The notes under the pieces are model-generated. The model saw only the letters and a program-made list of their open reading frames with translations, made no database searches and had not been told where the DNA came from. From Propionibacterium sp. (GTDB lineage: Bacteria; Actinomycetota; Actinomycetes; Propionibacteriales; Propionibacteriaceae), in NCBI GenBank assembly GCA_012839035.1, contig DUOB01000107.1, forward strand, positions 1-40,790: a stretch of DNA of 40,790 nucleotides, given 5' to 3'. How positions within the stretch are numbered: the first letter of the stretch is position 1; each line of letters begins with the position of its first letter. A program made the translations under genes and the position numbers. Positions 1 to 9,519 of this stretch are shown here, piece after piece.

Positions 1-349
1 CCGCGGTCCCCGCCGCGCCGCGGGCGAGCACCGTCCCCGCGCGCGCCAGCGACTCGCCGGTGACCGAGATCGGGCCGGCCTCGCCGCCGAGCACAAGGGA
101 CACCGATGCCGCCGCCGTCAGCAGGAAGGCCGCGGGCGCCGCGAGGACCCCGAACCACAGACCGGGGCGTACCCCCGCGGGCCCCAGCGCCAGCCCGCAG
201 CACACCAGCAGGATGATGACCGGCACCAACCACCCCGGGGACGCCACGGCGAGCGCGAGCAGCCCCAGACACAGCCATGCCTTGTCGCCGACCGACCGCT
301 CGCGCCAACGACTGGCCCAGGCAGCCCGGTCGACGACCAGACCCGCCAC
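1..349 (-). CDS. cbiQ: CbiQ, cobalt ECF transporter transmembrane subunit (3' end outside window)
   Basis: This is the first 116 codons of an energy-coupling-factor T component, which couples the ATPases to the cobalt-specific CbiM subunit in the membrane. The GTG start directly abuts the cbiN stop codon, so the two are translationally coupled. The N-terminus has the CbiQ layout: a short amphipathic stretch containing DRAAWASRW, then hydrophobic segments around LGLLALAVASPGW and LVPVIILLVCCG, and a third around the AAPAAFLL region. The CbiO-contacting motifs lie beyond the left edge. Identity rests on the N-terminal pattern plus the position immediately after cbiM and cbiN. The CbiO ATPase would be expected further left. 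Confidence 0.85.
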   Translation of the reverse strand, partial: MAGLVVDRAAWASRWRERSVGDKAWLCLGLLALAVASPGWLVPVIILLVCCGLALGPAGVRPGLWFGVLAAPAAFLLTAAASVSLVLGGEAGPISVTGESLARAGTVLARGAAGTA

Positions 350-679
350 TCAGTGCTCGCTGCGCTCGGCGCGGGTCCGGCCGTGGAAAAAGCCGATGAC
401 ATAGAACAACACGCCCGCGCCGAGCGCGGCCTGCAACGCGAAGAGGCCCGACTCGACCTCGCCACTCGGCTCGAACACGGGGGCGAACCACGGTTCATAG
501 CCGGTGTCCTCCACCATCTCGACCGCCTGCGCGTCCGCCCCGGCGAACGCCTCGGCGCCCTCGGGCGGTGCCGGTGCGATCAGCATCGGGACGACCCACA
601 GCGCGATCAGGGCGACGAGAAGGGCGACGGTTGCGACCAGACCGCGGCCGGCCTTGGGGGTCGTCGTCACCTCAGACAT
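350..679 (-). CDS. cbiN: CbiN, cobalt transport accessory protein
   Basis: This is a 109-residue membrane protein that helps CbiM load Co2+. It has one hydrophobic segment at about residues 13-33, an extracytoplasmic loop containing the FAGAD and GYEPWF patches typical of CbiN, and a second segment at about residues 82-102 before a charged tail. The ATG overlaps the last 8 bases of cbiM, and the stop abuts the cbiQ GTG, so M-N-Q are translated in order from one message. Its length of about 110 residues is normal for the family. Expression should follow the riboswitch upstream of cbiM. Confidence 0.9.
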   Translation of the reverse strand: MSEVTTTPKAGRGLVATVALLVALIALWVVPMLIAPAPPEGAEAFAGADAQAVEMVEDTGYEPWFAPVFEPSGEVESGLFALQAALGAGVLFYVIGFFHGRTRAERSEH

Positions 680-1361
680 GAGCGGTCTCCTTCGCCCGCG
701 CCTTCGAGAGAAACCCCAGGGTGCGCAGCTCACGCGTGGCGATCCGGGCCAGCGCCCGGAACAGCAGCACGGCGAGGATGCCCTCGGTGATCGCCAACGG
801 CACCTGGGTGACCGCGAACAGGCCGGCGAACTTCGCGAACGCGCCCAGGAAGCCGGTCGCCGGATCGGGGAACGCGAGGGCGAGCTGGACGCTCGTGGTG
901 GCGTACGTCGCGATGTTCGCCACGGCCACGGCCACGAAGATCGCCACTGTGTCGCCGGTGCGCAGGCCGCGGAGCAGGCGGAAGATGGCGTACGCCGCCC
1001 ACGGCCCGACGATGCCCATCGCGAACACGTTCGCGCCCAGCGTCGTGAGCCCACCGTGGGCGAGCAGGACGGCCTGGAAGATGAGCACGATCGTGGCGAG
1101 GAACGCCATCACGGGCGGGCGGAACAGGATCGCCCCGATCCCGGCGCCGGTCGCGTGGCTTGACGAGCCCGTCACCGACGGCAGCTTGATCGCGCTCAGC
1201 ACGAATGTGAACGCGCCGGCGGCGGCGAGCAGCAATCGCGCCTCGGGCTTCTCCTGGGAAATCTTGATGACCCGGCGGGCGCCATGGATGACGAACGGTG
1301 CCGCAGCGACCGTCCAGGCCACCGCGTGGGCGGGAGGCAGGAATGCCTCGGCGATGTGCAT
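672..1361 (-). CDS. cbiM: CbiM, cobalt-binding S component of the ECF transporter
   Basis: This is a 229-residue polytopic membrane protein and the substrate-specific subunit for Co2+ uptake. The N-terminus MHIAEAFLPPAHA matches the family pattern MHIxEGFLPP. The His near the N-terminus is the known metal ligand and is retained. The second signature, GSSSHATGAGIGAILF, at about residues 65-80 is also clear. A ribosome binding site (AGAAGGAG) lies just before the ATG. It is the first gene after the cobalamin riboswitch, so B12 sufficiency should switch off uptake. Confidence 0.94.
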   Translation of the reverse strand: MHIAEAFLPPAHAVAWTVAAAPFVIHGARRVIKISQEKPEARLLLAAAGAFTFVLSAIKLPSVTGSSSHATGAGIGAILFRPPVMAFLATIVLIFQAVLLAHGGLTTLGANVFAMGIVGPWAAYAIFRLLRGLRTGDTVAIFVAVAVANIATYATTSVQLALAFPDPATGFLGAFAKFAGLFAVTQVPLAITEGILAVLLFRALARIATRELRTLGFLSKARAKETAHV

Positions 1362-1404
1362 CGGATTCTCCTTCTCGGGATTGCGCGTCCCGATCGGTGG
1401 GCCG

Positions 1405-1515
1405 TGCGGGCCGAGTTCCTGGCTCCCGTCGCCTCAGCGACTGGTCACAGTGGCGCGACCGCTCCGGATTTGCACCGGATTCCTCTGCTTCGCACGGATG
1501 ACTGGTGCCGAGTAT
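1405..1515 (-). promoter_or_regulatory. Cobalamin (AdoCbl-class) riboswitch upstream of cbiMNQ
   Basis: Read on the minus strand, the leader carries the conserved parts in the right order: CCGGTGCAAATCCGG (plus 1464-1478), GCCACTGTGA (plus 1445-1454), then a B12-box-like AGCCAGGAACTCGGCC (plus 1409-1424), followed by the AGAAGGAG ribosome binding site of cbiM. The order and spacing match the known B12 element. It lies between the cobIJ stop and the cbiM start, so it gates cobalt uptake separately from the upstream biosynthetic genes. The exact ends are approximate. Confidence 0.93.
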
Positions 1516-1521
1516 GCCAGC

Positions 1522-3057
1522 TCACCCTGACCCCGGGGTCTCCTTCACGAACCGGGGAGTCCAGACCCGCCCGTCCGTGGTCACCCGCGTCCTGCGGGCG
1601 CCGATCAGCACCAGGCACTTCATGTCCACGGCCTCGACCTCCAGGTCGCCGAGCGTGGTGACCGTCAGCGACTCCTCCGCGCGGCCGATGTCACGACCGA
1701 TCACCACCACCGTGTCGGCGCCGAGGACCCCCAGCAGCACCGCTCGGGCCTCGGCGAGCTGGGTGGGGCGGGATCGGGACCTGGGGTTGTACAGCGCGAT
1801 CACCAGGTCCGCTTCTGCAGCCTTTCGCAGCCGCTCGGCGACCACGTCCCACGGCTTCAACCGGTCCGACAGCGAGATCACCGCGAAGTCCGCGCCCAGC
1901 GGCGCGCCGGCCCGGGCAGCGACAGCCTGTGCCGCGCTCACCCCGGGCAGGACCTCGATCGCCAGGTCGGAGTACGCCGGGTCGTCCGCCGCCTCGAACA
2001 CCGCCGAGGCCATCCCGAACACCCCCGCATCGCCGCCGGAGACGATCGCGACGTCCCGGCCGGCGAGCGCTGCGTCCAAGGCCTCCCGCGCTCGATGGAT
2101 CTCCACGGTGTTGCCCGACGGGTGCCGGGTCAACCCCGGGCGCTGGGGGACCCGGTCCACATAGGGGGCGTACCCGAACACGTCGGTCACCTCCGCCAAC
2201 GCCGCAGCTGCCTCCGCGGTCAGCCACTCCTCAGGCCCGGGACCCAGCCCGATCACGCGGACGCGGCCGGCACGCTCATCTCTGCGATCGTCCGCGGCCG
2301 ACTCCGCGTACCTCCCGGCGGAATCGGCCCGCCGATCCCCACCGAGCACCACCACGGTCGCGAAATAGGGCACGGTCGCCGGGTCGACCTCGGTCACGGG
2401 CAGGATGCGCTCTTCCTCGAAGGTGGCGCGCTCCACATACCAGGTGTCGTCGAGCCGACCCGCTTGGCGCAGTGCCTCGCGTACGCCCGCGAACGTCCGC
2501 CCCAGCTTCATCACCACGGCCGCCTCGGTCTGCGCGAGCCGCCACGCCAGCTCGGGCACGGGCAGTGTCCCGGGGATGATCGTCAGCACGTCCTCGTGGC
2601 GGCACAGCCCGGCCCCGAGCGCCGCCGTCGACCCGCTCACCGACGTCACCCCGGGCACGACCGTCGCGTCAAACTCGCCGGCGAGGCGGTCGTGGAGATA
2701 CATGTAGGAACTGAAGAACAGCGGATCACCCTCCGCCAGCGCGACGACGGTGCGGCCCGCCCGCAGGTGCACGCGCAGCCGCGTGGCGCACTCGTCATAG
2801 AACGCGTCGATCTCCGCGTAGTAGCCGCCCTCGTGCTGCGACCTACCCGTCGTCACCGGATAGCGCAGCAGCTCCTCGGTGACGCCCGCGCGCAGATAGG
2901 GCTCCGCGATCGAGCGCGCGATGGAGGTGCCCTTGGTGCCGGAGAAGTACGTCACGACGTCGGCCGACTCGATCAGCCGTGCGGCCTTGACGGTGATCAG
3001 CTCCGGATCGCCGGGGCCGACGCCGACGCCGAACAGCCGGCCCTGGTTCATGGTCAT
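1522..3057 (-). CDS. cobIJ: CobIJ, fused precorrin-2 C20- and precorrin-3B C17-methyltransferase
   Basis: This 511-residue two-domain SAM methyltransferase makes two corrin-ring methylations. Residues about 1-240 are CobI-like, with GVGVGPGDPELITVKA at the start, then AEGDPLFFSSYMY and PGVTSVS. Residues about 260-505 are CobJ-like, with VIGLGPGPEEWLT, SGGDAGVFGMA, PGVSAAQA and ALYNPRS. The same fusion order is known in Mycobacterium CobIJ. The start at 3057 overlaps the cobH stop by four bases (ATGA). The open frame extends about 100 codons further upstream, but that part is out-of-phase cobH sequence. An alternative ATG lies two codons in. Confidence 0.95.
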   Translation of the reverse strand: MTMNQGRLFGVGVGPGDPELITVKAARLIESADVVTYFSGTKGTSIARSIAEPYLRAGVTEELLRYPVTTGRSQHEGGYYAEIDAFYDECATRLRVHLRAGRTVVALAEGDPLFFSSYMYLHDRLAGEFDATVVPGVTSVSGSTAALGAGLCRHEDVLTIIPGTLPVPELAWRLAQTEAAVVMKLGRTFAGVREALRQAGRLDDTWYVERATFEEERILPVTEVDPATVPYFATVVVLGGDRRADSAGRYAESAADDRRDERAGRVRVIGLGPGPEEWLTAEAAAALAEVTDVFGYAPYVDRVPQRPGLTRHPSGNTVEIHRAREALDAALAGRDVAIVSGGDAGVFGMASAVFEAADDPAYSDLAIEVLPGVSAAQAVAARAGAPLGADFAVISLSDRLKPWDVVAERLRKAAEADLVIALYNPRSRSRPTQLAEARAVLLGVLGADTVVVIGRDIGRAEESLTVTTLGDLEVEAVDMKCLVLIGARRTRVTTDGRVWTPRFVKETPGSG

Positions 3058-3716
3058 GCCGGGAGTTCGTTCTCGCGCGCGAGGGCGTTGAGCGCCGACA
3101 CCGCGAGCGCGGAACCCCCGCGGCGTCCCTCGACGATCAGCCACGGCACGTCCCACGGGTTGTTGCGCAGCGCCTCCTTGGATTCGGCGGCACCGATGAA
3201 ACCGACGGGGACGCCGATGATGGCCGCTGGGCGCGGACCGCCATCGGCGATCAGCTCGAGCAGGTGGAACAGCGCGGTGGGGGCATTGCCGATCGCGACC
3301 ACCGCGCCCTCGAGCCGGTCGGTCCACAGCGAGACCGCGGCCGCGGAGCGGGTGGTCTGCCAATCCTTGGCGAGACCGGGGGTCCGTGGATCACGCAGAG
3401 TGCAGATCACGTCGTTGTCCCGCGGCAGACGCGCGCGAGTGATACCGGTGCCGATCATTGTCGCGTCGGCGAAGACAGGGGCGCCGGAATTGAGCGCCTC
3501 ACGGGCGGCGGTGACGAGGCGGGGATGGGTCTGGATGTGCGCGGCCAACCCGGTGTCGCCGGCCGCATGGATCATCCGGACCGCCACGGTAGCGGCGTCG
3601 TCATCGAAGCGGGCGAGGTCGGACTCGGCCCGGATCGTCGCGAACGACTGGCGATAGATCTCGGTGCCGTCGGTCTCGTAGGTGTAACGGCGCGTGGGTT
3701 TCGTTGGATCTGCCAT
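3054..3716 (-). CDS. cobH: CobH, precorrin-8X methylmutase
   Basis: This 220-residue enzyme moves the C11 methyl to C12, giving hydrogenobyrinic acid in the aerobic cobalamin route. The conserved catalytic histidine lies in VRMIHAAGD (His50). GTGITRARLP, the IGNAPTALF stretch and GVPVGFIGAAESK are family signatures. I chose the ATG at 3716 because the translation MADPTKPTRRYTYE lines up with normal CobH N-termini. A longer start at 3764 would run into cobG. It lies 10 bases after cobG and overlaps cobIJ by four, so the three form one operon. Confidence 0.95.
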   Translation of the reverse strand: MADPTKPTRRYTYETDGTEIYRQSFATIRAESDLARFDDDAATVAVRMIHAAGDTGLAAHIQTHPRLVTAAREALNSGAPVFADATMIGTGITRARLPRDNDVICTLRDPRTPGLAKDWQTTRSAAAVSLWTDRLEGAVVAIGNAPTALFHLLELIADGGPRPAAIIGVPVGFIGAAESKEALRNNPWDVPWLIVEGRRGGSALAVSALNALARENELPA

Positions 3717-3726
3717 AGGGCTCGGA

Positions 3727-4899
3727 TTATCGCAGCAGCGCGATGGCGTCGGCCGCCGAGTCACTCGTGAGCAGCAGGTGGCGCTGCTGAGCCGTGGCGC
3801 CGCAGTGACGGTCGCAGGCGACGAGATGGACCGGCTCGGTCAGCGTGAGCGCGCCCGCGTCGATGGCACCCACGAGCTCGCGCGCGACCGCCTCGGTGTC
3901 GTGCGCCCCGCGTAGACAACCCGGGGCACCGGTGCAGGCGCTGACTTTGGCCCAGCCGGAGGCCGGGCTGGTGGCGAAGCTGGCCAGGTCGTCGAGGCGG
4001 CCGGCGCCGTCCGGGACGACCACGCTGCGCCAGGGCGTGAGGATCACGGTGTCGGTGACGGCGGCGAGCTCAGCCAGGCCTGCGGGGGTGATGCGCCCGA
4101 GCGGCAGGCCGATGACGGCGTGCGGTCCGACAGCTCCGGGCTCGGGCCGGCGGCCGGCTGCCCTGGGGCCGCGATCCAGGGGAGTGTCCGAGCCGGTGTC
4201 CGTGACGTTCCGGAGCAGGGCGTCCTGGTCATCGGACGAGAGCTCGTGCAGATGCCAGGGTGCCGGGTTGGCGACGGCTCGGTGATGCTGGAACGCGCGT
4301 GCGACTGCTGCCAGCGCGCCTGCTGCGTTCGCAGCTCCGACGGGGAAAACATTCCCTTGGCCTGCGAGGCGTACTTCCCCGGTGGTCGCGTCCAGCGCGC
4401 GATAGAGGACGTCGAAGGGCTCGTCGAGCATGTCCCCGCGCCCGTCGTCCACGGCGAAGAGGAAACGTCCCGGCAGTCCGGCCAGGACGGGATCGGCACA
4501 GATCAGCCGGTCGAGTTCGGTGACGATCTCGCGCACGTCGGCCACCGCCGGGGGAGCATCCGGGGCATTGCGTGGCCACCAGCCCGACAGCGGGGAGACG
4601 AGGATGTTGCGGACCCGCTCGTGAGCCGGAGACGGAATCAGGCCCGTGGCCATGACCGCGTCGACAAGCGCATCGGGGAGCGGATCGGGCAGCCCCCGCA
4701 GTTGGAGGTTCCCGCGCGAGGTGAGCTGGAGGAATCCGGCACCCCGGCGGGCGATCTCCATGAGCTCCGCGAGCAGCGCCACCGGTGCCTCACCGCCCGG
4801 GAGCCGGAGTCGCACAATCGCACCATCCTCCGCGGGGAAGGGCCGCAACAGGCCGGGACAGAGATCGTCACGTTGTCGGTGGGCGGATGTGATGGGCAC
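3727..4899 (-). CDS. cobG: CobG, precorrin-3B synthase
   Basis: This 390-residue nitrite/sulfite-reductase-type protein catalyses O2-dependent formation of precorrin-3B, the step that defines the aerobic pathway. It has two ferredoxin-like half domains (first at about residues 20-85 with GFLQLTSRGNLQLRGL). The four iron-sulfur cysteines are present as C-X5-C (Cys322, Cys328) and C-X3-C (Cys362, Cys366). The GTG start has a GAGGAG ribosome binding site. It heads the cobG-cobH-cobIJ operon, divergent from cobN. No riboswitch was seen in its leader. Confidence 0.93.
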   Translation of the reverse strand: MPITSAHRQRDDLCPGLLRPFPAEDGAIVRLRLPGGEAPVALLAELMEIARRGAGFLQLTSRGNLQLRGLPDPLPDALVDAVMATGLIPSPAHERVRNILVSPLSGWWPRNAPDAPPAVADVREIVTELDRLICADPVLAGLPGRFLFAVDDGRGDMLDEPFDVLYRALDATTGEVRLAGQGNVFPVGAANAAGALAAVARAFQHHRAVANPAPWHLHELSSDDQDALLRNVTDTGSDTPLDRGPRAAGRRPEPGAVGPHAVIGLPLGRITPAGLAELAAVTDTVILTPWRSVVVPDGAGRLDDLASFATSPASGWAKVSACTGAPGCLRGAHDTEAVARELVGAIDAGALTLTEPVHLVACDRHCGATAQQRHLLLTSDSAADAIALLR

Positions 4900-4922
4900 G
4901 TCTACTCCTCAGGGCCATCGAA

Positions 4923-4928
4923 AGCCTA
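4923..4928 (-). promoter_or_regulatory. Candidate -10 element for cobG-cobH-cobIJ
   Basis: A TAGGCT hexamer on the minus strand would start transcription about 17 bases before the cobG GTG, with GAGGAG between. No convincing -35 element is visible. The same hexamer occurs before divergent cobN. Confidence 0.4.
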
Positions 4929-5061
4929 ACGCGTGCCACCCGGAACCACTGCGTGTGAAGGAGGCCGTGAGCTCGGCCGCAACTTTTCGACACCGACCGC
5001 CCGCTCGTCCGTGCATCACGCCTAGTGGCGGGGACACACGAGGGCGGTCGAGGTGGTTTTG

Positions 5062-5089
5062 TTGCGTTGCCAGCCGGCGCCAGTAGGCT
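5062..5089 (+). promoter_or_regulatory. Candidate promoter for cobN
   Basis: TTGCGT (5062-5067) and TAGGCT (5084-5089) are 16 bases apart, a normal sigma-70-like layout. The start codon follows 24 bases after the -10. The rest of the 4929-5061 intergenic stretch shows no riboswitch or terminator that I could recognise. Confidence 0.5.
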
Positions 5090-5113
5090 CGCGGCGCCAA
5101 TCGAGAGGAAGCC

Positions 5114-8100
5114 ATGTCCCGCGTCCTGTTGTTGTCCACCTCCGACACCGACCTCCTCGCAGCACGGGCGAGCGGGGCGGATTATGGCTATGCGAACCCG
5201 GTCAGGGTCTCGCCCGAGCGCCTGGGCGAGCTGCTCCGCGAGGCAACGCTCGTCGTCTTCCGGTTTCTGGGATCGGCGCAGGCACTGCCCGATGCCTATG
5301 ACCAGGTCGTGGCCTCCGGGCTGCCGCGGGTCGTGATCGGCGGCGAACAGGTGCCCGATGCGGCGCTGATGGAGCTCTCCACCGTCCCGGTGAACGTCGC
5401 CGCGCAGGTCCACCTCTATCTCGCCCAGGGGGGGCTCGCGAACCTCGCGCAGGTGCACGCGTTCCTCTGCGACACCGTGCTGCTCGACGGTGTCGGCTTC
5501 GACCCGGTCGCCGAACAGCCGACCTGGGGCACCCTCCCGCGACCGGAGCGCAGCGGCCCGCGCGTCGGCATCCTCTTCTATCGGGCGCAGCAGGCCGTGG
5601 GCAACACGGCCTATGTCACCGCGCTCGCGGACGCGATTGACCAAGCCGGCGGCGTGGGCGTCCCCGTCTTCGCGACGTCACTGCGCGACGCGCCCGCGGA
5701 CCTGCTGGACCACCTCGCGACCTATGACGCGCTGATCACCACCGTCCTCGCCGCGGGCGGCACCAAGCCCGCCACCGCGCAGGCCGGCGGCGACGACGAG
5801 GGCTGGGACGTCCGCGCGCTCGCGGCGCTCGACGTGCCGATCCTGCAGGCGCTCTGCCTGACCTGGTCCCGCGCCAACTGGGAGGCCAGCGACGACGGGA
5901 TGTCTCCACTCGACGTCGCGACCCAGATCGCGGTCCCCGAATTCGACGGCCGGATCATCGGCGCGCCAATCTCCTTCAAGGAACTCGACGCCGACGGCCT
6001 CCCGCACTATGTGCCCGACCTCGAGCGCTGTCGCCGGATGGGCGAGCTCGCCGTCCACCACGCCCGGCTGCGCCACATCCCGCCCGCGGAGCGCAAGATC
6101 GCGATCGTTCTGTCGGCCTATCCCACCAAGCACTCCCGCATCGGCAACGCGGTCGGGCTCGACACTCCGGTCTCGCTGATCCGGCTGCTCGAGGCGCTGC
6201 GTGCCGCCGGCTATGACGTCGGCGCGCCCGGCGAGATCCCCGGGACGGGCGAGGTCGAGCCGGTCGAGGGCGAGGCCCCGGAGACCACCGCCGGCAACCT
6301 GCTCATGCACTCGCTGATCGAGGCGGGTGGCCAGGACGAGGAGTGGCTCACCTCGGAGCAGCTCGCGGGCCAGCCGATCCGGATCCCGGTCGCGGACTAT
6401 CGCCGCTGGCTCGCCGACCTGCCGGGTGAGCTCGTGGACGTGGTCACCGAGGCCTGGGGCGAGGCACCCGGCTCGGTATTCGTTCAGGATGACGAGATCG
6501 TCGGCGCCGCCCTGCGGGCCGGCAATGTCGTGATCCTCGTCCAGCCCCCGCGCGGGTTCGGCGAGAACCCGATCGCGATCTACCACGATCCGGACCTGCC
6601 GCCGACGCACCACTACCTGGCGGTCTATCGCTGGCTCGAGCGCGAGTTCGGCGCGCATGCGATCGTGCATCTCGGCAAGCACGGCAACCTCGAGTGGCTG
6701 CCCGGCAAGAACCTCGCGCTGTCGGCGGCCTGCGGGCCGGACGCGGCGCTGGGCTCGATGCCGGTGATCTATCCGTTCCTGATCAACGACCCGGGGGAGG
6801 GTACGCAGGCGAAGCGCCGCGCCCACGCCACGATCGTCGACCACCTCGTCCCGCCGATGGCGCGGGCGGAGACCTATGGCGACATCGCGCGGCTGGAGCA
6901 GTTGCTCGATGAATACGGCAACGTGTCGGCCATGGATCCAGCCAAGGCGCCGGCGCTGCGCGGGGAGATCTGGACACTGATCCAGGCGGCCCGGATGGAC
7001 CACGACCTCGGACTCGAGGAGCGACCCGACGACGAGGCGTTCGACGACTTCATCATGCACGTCGACGGCTGGCTGTGTGAGATCAAGGACGTCCAGATCC
7101 GCGACGGCCTGCACATCCTCGGCCGCGCGCCCGAGGGCGATGAGCTGGTGAACCTCGTCCTCGCTGTGCTGCGCGCAAACCAGGTGTTCGGCGGTTCCGG
7201 GGGCGCGGTGCCGGGCCTGCGGGTCGCGCTGGGGCTCGATCTCGAGGAGACCGCGCTCGGCGCGACGGACCGGGCGGAGGAGTTGGCGGCCGATCTCGTG
7301 CGCCGGCTCGCTGCCGCGGGCTGGGACGCCGCCGCGATCCCGGGTCTGCTGGCGGGACTCCCGCCCGAGGCCGATCCCGAGGGCGTCGCACAGTCGCTGG
7401 AGTTCGCCTGTCGCGAGGTCGTGCCACGCCTAGCGAAGACCATCGACGAGATCCCCATGATCCTGCACGCGCTGGACGGCGGCTATGTCCCCGCCGGGCC
7501 CTCCGGCTCCCCGCTGCGCGGCCTGGTCAACGTTCTCCCCACCGGGCGAAACTTCTATTCGGTCGACCCCCGCGCGATCCCGTCCCGGCTCGCCTGGGAG
7601 ACCGGGCGGGCGATGGCGGACTCGCTGCTCGCTCGCTATCGCACCGAGGAGGGCGAGTGGCCGAAGTCCGTCGGCCTGTCGGTGTGGGGGACGTCGGCGA
7701 TGCGGACCTCCGGTGACGACATCGCTGAGGTGCTCGCGCTGCTCGGGGTCATCCCGGTCTGGGACGAGGTGTCGCGGCGGATCGTCGGGCTCGAACCGAT
7801 CCCGCTGGCTGAGCTCGGGCGGCCCCGGATTGACGTCACCGTGCGGATCTCCGGCTTCTTCCGGGACGCCTTTCCGCACGTGATCGACCTGCTCGACGAC
7901 GCCGTCGCGCTCGTCGCCGGGCTGGACGAGTCGCCGGAGGACAACTACGTCAAGGCGAATGCCGAGGTTGACCTCGCGACGCACGGGGACGCCCGCCGCG
8001 CGCGTACCCGAATTTTCGGATCCAAACCCGGCACCTATGGCGCCGGGATCCTGCCCCTGCTCGAGGCGGGCAACTGGCACTCCGACGCGGACCTGGCCGA

Positions 8101-8722
8101 GGTCTATGCCACCTGGGGCGGCTTCGCCTATGGCCGCGACCTCGACGGCGTGCCCGCGCGGGAAACGATGGAGGACAACTACCGGCGCATCCAGGTCGCG
8201 GCGAAGAACACCGACACCCGCGAGCACGACATCGCCGACTCGGACGACTATTTCCAATACCACGGCGGGATGGTCGCGATGGTCCGCAGCCTGACCGGCG
8301 CGGACCCGAAGGCCTATGTGGGCGACTCGACGGTGCCCGACGCGGTCCGCACCCGGACGCTGGCGGAGGAGACCACGCGGGTGTTCCGCTCGCGGGTGGT
8401 GAACCCGCGGTGGATCGCGGCGATGCAACGGCATGGGTACAAGGGGGCGTTCGAGCTCGCCGCGACGGTGGACTATCTGTTCGGCTTCGATGCGACGGCG
8501 GGTGTCGTGCCCGATTGGATGTACGCCCAGCTCGCCGAAACCTATCTGCTCGAGGAGGACAACCAGGAGTTCCTGCGCCGGGCGAACCCGTGGGCGCTGC
8601 GCGGGATGGTCGAGAAGCTCCATGAGGCGGTCGACCGCAAGCTCTGGGAAGCCCCGGAGCCCGAGCTGCTCCAGCAATTGCAGCAGCTCTATCTGGAGGT
8701 CGAGGGCGACCTGGAGGAGTGA
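5114..8722 (+). CDS. cobN: CobN, cobaltochelatase large subunit
   Basis: This 1202-residue protein is the large subunit of the ATP-dependent aerobic cobaltochelatase that inserts Co2+ into hydrogenobyrinic acid a,c-diamide. Length is normal for the family. Recognisable blocks are [18 protein letters not shown], the [14 protein letters not shown] motif (about residues 520-535, shared with magnesium chelatase BchH), [14 protein letters not shown] and the [15 protein letters not shown] region. No CobS or CobT partner lies in the window. Its 3' end overlaps the opposite-strand cobF by 34 bases. Tyrosine is written TAT 25 times and TAC 8 times, unlike the C-rich third positions elsewhere in the gene. 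Confidence 0.97.
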   Translation: MSRVLLLSTSDTDLLAARASGADYGYANPVRVSPERLGELLREATLVVFRFLGSAQALPDAYDQVVASGLPRVVIGGEQVPDAALMELSTVPVNVAAQVHLYLAQGGLANLAQVHAFLCDTVLLDGVGFDPVAEQPTWGTLPRPERSGPRVGILFYRAQQAVGNTAYVTALADAIDQAGGVGVPVFATSLRDAPADLLDHLATYDALITTVLAAGGTKPATAQAGGDDEGWDVRALAALDVPILQALCLTWSRANWEASDDGMSPLDVATQIAVPEFDGRIIGAPISFKELDADGLPHYVPDLERCRRMGELAVHHARLRHIPPAERKIAIVLSAYPTKHSRIGNAVGLDTPVSLIRLLEALRAAGYDVGAPGEIPGTGEVEPVEGEAPETTAGNLLMHSLIEAGGQDEEWLTSEQLAGQPIRIPVADYRRWLADLPGELVDVVTEAWGEAPGSVFVQDDEIVGAALRAGNVVILVQPPRGFGENPIAIYHDPDLPPTHHYLAVYRWLEREFGAHAIVHLGKHGNLEWLPGKNLALSAACGPDAALGSMPVIYPFLINDPGEGTQAKRRAHATIVDHLVPPMARAETYGDIARLEQLLDEYGNVSAMDPAKAPALRGEIWTLIQAARMDHDLGLEERPDDEAFDDFIMHVDGWLCEIKDVQIRDGLHILGRAPEGDELVNLVLAVLRANQVFGGSGGAVPGLRVALGLDLEETALGATDRAEELAADLVRRLAAAGWDAAAIPGLLAGLPPEADPEGVAQSLEFACREVVPRLAKTIDEIPMILHALDGGYVPAGPSGSPLRGLVNVLPTGRNFYSVDPRAIPSRLAWETGRAMADSLLARYRTEEGEWPKSVGLSVWGTSAMRTSGDDIAEVLALLGVIPVWDEVSRRIVGLEPIPLAELGRPRIDVTVRISGFFRDAFPHVIDLLDDAVALVAGLDESPEDNYVKANAEVDLATHGDARRARTRIFGSKPGTYGAGILPLLEAGNWHSDADLAEVYATWGGFAYGRDLDGVPARETMEDNYRRIQVAAKNTDTREHDIADSDDYFQYHGGMVAMVRSLTGADPKAYVGDSTVPDAVRTRTLAEETTRVFRSRVVNPRWIAAMQRHGYKGAFELAATVDYLFGFDATAGVVPDWMYAQLAETYLLEEDNQEFLRRANPWALRGMVEKLHEAVDRKLWEAPEPELLQQLQQLYLEVEGDLEE

Positions 8723-9483
8723 GTCGGCGTTGCCGACAGCGGGCGCAGGAGATAGGTGTCCATGACCCAGCCGTGCAGCTGCCGCAGGTCCGCCCGGGTC
8801 GTGATGAGCTCAGCGATCACCTCATCGAGTGGTCCGCGGACCAGCACCTCGCGCGCATCGCCCAGATAGGCGCCCCAGCAGATCTCCAGATCCCGGCCGG
8901 TGAGCTCGCGACAGGCGAGATGGCCGTCGAGCATCACAACGACATCCAGGCCGGCGCGGAAATCCTCCAGCAGGCGTCGCCCGGTGGTGATGAGGAAGGG
9001 CTGACCGACCCTGTTGAGGGGTACGCGGTGCCGGGCAGCGAGCAACTGGATCGCCGAGATCCCCGGGATCACGTCGCAGGTGATGGGCAGCTCGACGGCC
9101 AACGCATCCACGATGCGCAGCGTGCTGTCATAGAACGCCGGATCGCCCCAGACGAGGAAGCCATAGGTCAGCCGGGGGTCCGCCTCGATGATCGCCCGAT
9201 AGCGTTCGGTCCGGGCCCGGTGCCAGTCGGCCACGCCCTGCCCATAGGCGGCGGCGTCGCGTTCAGCGTCTGGGCCGCGCACCGGATCGGGCACCTCGAC
9301 GAAGCGATGGTCCCCTGTGATCCAGCGGTCGCAGATCTCCTGGCGCGCTGCCACGAGGTCCCGCTTCCTGCCGCCCTTGTCGGCGACGAGGAAGACGTCC
9401 ACCTTGTTCAGAGCGGTGACGGCGGCCTGCGTCACCTGGTCGGCTCCCCCCGGACCGATGCCGATCACCTTGATGCTGATCAT
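8689..9483 (-). CDS. cobF: CobF, precorrin-6A synthase (deacetylating)
   Basis: This 264-residue SAM-dependent methyltransferase adds the C1 methyl and releases the acetyl fragment, an aerobic-pathway step. The tetrapyrrole methylase fold shows in [14 protein letters not shown] at the N-terminus, [13 protein letters not shown] at about residues 128-140 and [12 protein letters not shown] at about residues 158-169. These match CobF rather than CobM or CobL. The gene is convergent with cobN, overlapping its last 34 bases. It is divergent from folE across only 36 bases. It appears leaderless. Confidence 0.93.
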   Translation of the reverse strand: MISIKVIGIGPGGADQVTQAAVTALNKVDVFLVADKGGRKRDLVAARQEICDRWITGDHRFVEVPDPVRGPDAERDAAAYGQGVADWHRARTERYRAIIEADPRLTYGFLVWGDPAFYDSTLRIVDALAVELPITCDVIPGISAIQLLAARHRVPLNRVGQPFLITTGRRLLEDFRAGLDVVVMLDGHLACRELTGRDLEICWGAYLGDAREVLVRGPLDEVIAELITTRADLRQLHGWVMDTYLLRPLSATPTHSSRSPSTSR

Positions 9484-9489
9484 CCCGGG

Positions 9490-9495
9490 AGTCTA
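9490..9495 (-). promoter_or_regulatory. -10 element for leaderless cobF
   Basis: TAGACT on the minus strand ends 6 bases before the cobF ATG, so the predicted transcript begins at or next to the A of ATG. Confidence 0.6.
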
Positions 9496-9506
9496 GGGCG
9501 GGCCGC

Positions 9507-9512
9507 TACAGT
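9507..9512 (+). promoter_or_regulatory. -10 element for leaderless folE
   Basis: TACAGT ends 7 bases before the folE ATG, so the predicted transcript begins at the start codon. It faces the cobF element 11 bases away, which leaves no room for two separate -35 regions outside the opposite gene. Confidence 0.65.
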
Positions 9513-9519
9513 CCTCCCC

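Noticed and set aside
3058..3363. N-terminal extension of CobIJ by about 100 codons
   Set aside because: The extension is Arg/Pro-rich and antisense-like, overlaps cobH in another phase, and lacks any CobI motif; the ATGA overlap at 3057 is a normal start.
4929..5061. Second cobalamin riboswitch between cobG and cobN
   Set aside because: I looked for the B12 box and GCCACTG core on both strands. Only scattered similar words were found, not in order, and the predicted leaders are too short.
5678..7114. Long minus-strand open frame opposite cobN
   Set aside because: High-GC antisense shadow; no ribosome binding site or domain, and cobN is intact.
8719..9519. Long upstream extension of the folE frame
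   Set aside because: It lies entirely opposite cobF, which has full methyltransferase motifs. FolE homology begins at 9520.
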